A stretch of 5,740 nt of DNA from CAYONM01 sp964405325 (GTDB lineage Bacteria > Planctomycetota > UBA11346), in assembly GCA_964405325.1 (NCBI GenBank), contig CAYONM010000234.1, positions 1 to 5,740 of the forward strand. Direction: 5' to 3'. The stretch's first letter is position 1, and the number at the start of each line of letters is the position of its first letter. Below are positions 5,659-5,740 of this stretch, in pieces. The position numbers and the translations under genes were made by a program. The notes beneath the pieces are model-generated. The model did not search any database, was not told the origin of the DNA, and saw only the letters and a program-made list of their open reading frames with translations.

Positions 5659-5740
5659 TCGAATTCGGCACGAATCCGATAAGAGCCAGGCGAGCGCGTC
5701 CAAGCGCGAGGACCTGCGGTCCGCACCTCCGACCGAGGGA

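Larger units (their letters stand above)
5506..5740. other. Non-coding tail after rubrerythrin
   Basis: No confident gene is seen in these 235 bases. There is no GC-hairpin with a U run directly after the rubrerythrin stop; only a short AGCACTCGTGCT inverted repeat with a 2-base loop is present. The region holds the long hairpin at 5570-5611, copy 2 of the 18-bp motif at 5641-5658, and overlapping small inverted repeats at 5710-5725 (GGACC-TGC-GGTCC and TGCGGTCCGCA). A minus-strand frame open from the right edge stops at 5652-5654 and could be the last 28 codons of a gene outside the window. Confidence 0.5.

Noticed and set aside
5661..5673. GAATTCGGCACGA, identical to the start of a common EcoRI cDNA-library adaptor
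   Set aside because: The next base differs from the adaptor (A instead of G), no vector sequence follows, and the composition continues like the host, so coincidence is more likely than a cloning artefact.
5044..5703. Minus-strand 219-codon open frame across the rubrerythrin gene
   Set aside because: It is the antisense of an intact, fully motif-bearing rubrerythrin and resembles no family.

Overview
This is a GC-rich stretch of bacterial chromosome that looks like a Pseudomonas-type gammaproteobacterium. The reasons are strongly G/C-ending codons, clear AGGAG- and GGAGG-type ribosome binding sites, a YacG homologue, and a DUF2868/DUF3482 gene pair of a kind I associate with pseudomonads. 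The genus is inferred from gene content; no rRNA or other taxonomic marker is present.

Left part (about 48-4290, minus strand): three tightly packed genes that read as one operon. In transcription order they are a periplasmic PBP4/DacB-type D-Ala-D-Ala carboxypeptidase (2902-4290), a multi-spanning DUF2868 membrane protein (1544-2899) that starts 3 bases after the dacB-like stop codon, and an Era-like GTPase with a DUF3482 C-terminal half (100-1551) whose start codon overlaps the DUF2868 stop. A strong hairpin at 48-78 probably ends the transcript. The arrangement puts a murein-trimming enzyme, an inner-membrane protein and a probable membrane-associated GTPase under common control. This suggests, but does not prove, an envelope-related job for the two uncharacterised proteins.

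Middle (4291-4828): a divergent intergenic region, then plus-strand yacG (4480-4659; zinc-finger inhibitor of DNA gyrase) and a 54-codon small ORF (4664-4828) that follows it by four bases and may be translationally coupled.

Right part (4829-5740): a triple tandem 9-bp repeat, then a complete classical rubrerythrin (4930-5505) with all diiron and rubredoxin ligands intact, a peroxide-reducing protein. The last 235 bases hold no confident gene. They contain a long imperfect hairpin and an 18-bp motif that also occurs, in the same orientation relative to the gene, just downstream of the GTPase gene at the other end of the window. This looks like part of a dispersed repeat family.

No CRISPR array, transposase, tRNA or rRNA was seen. 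The most interesting items are the dacB-like/DUF2868/GTPase operon, the non-canonical G4 motif of the GTPase, the small ORF after yacG, and the repeat elements around the rubrerythrin gene.
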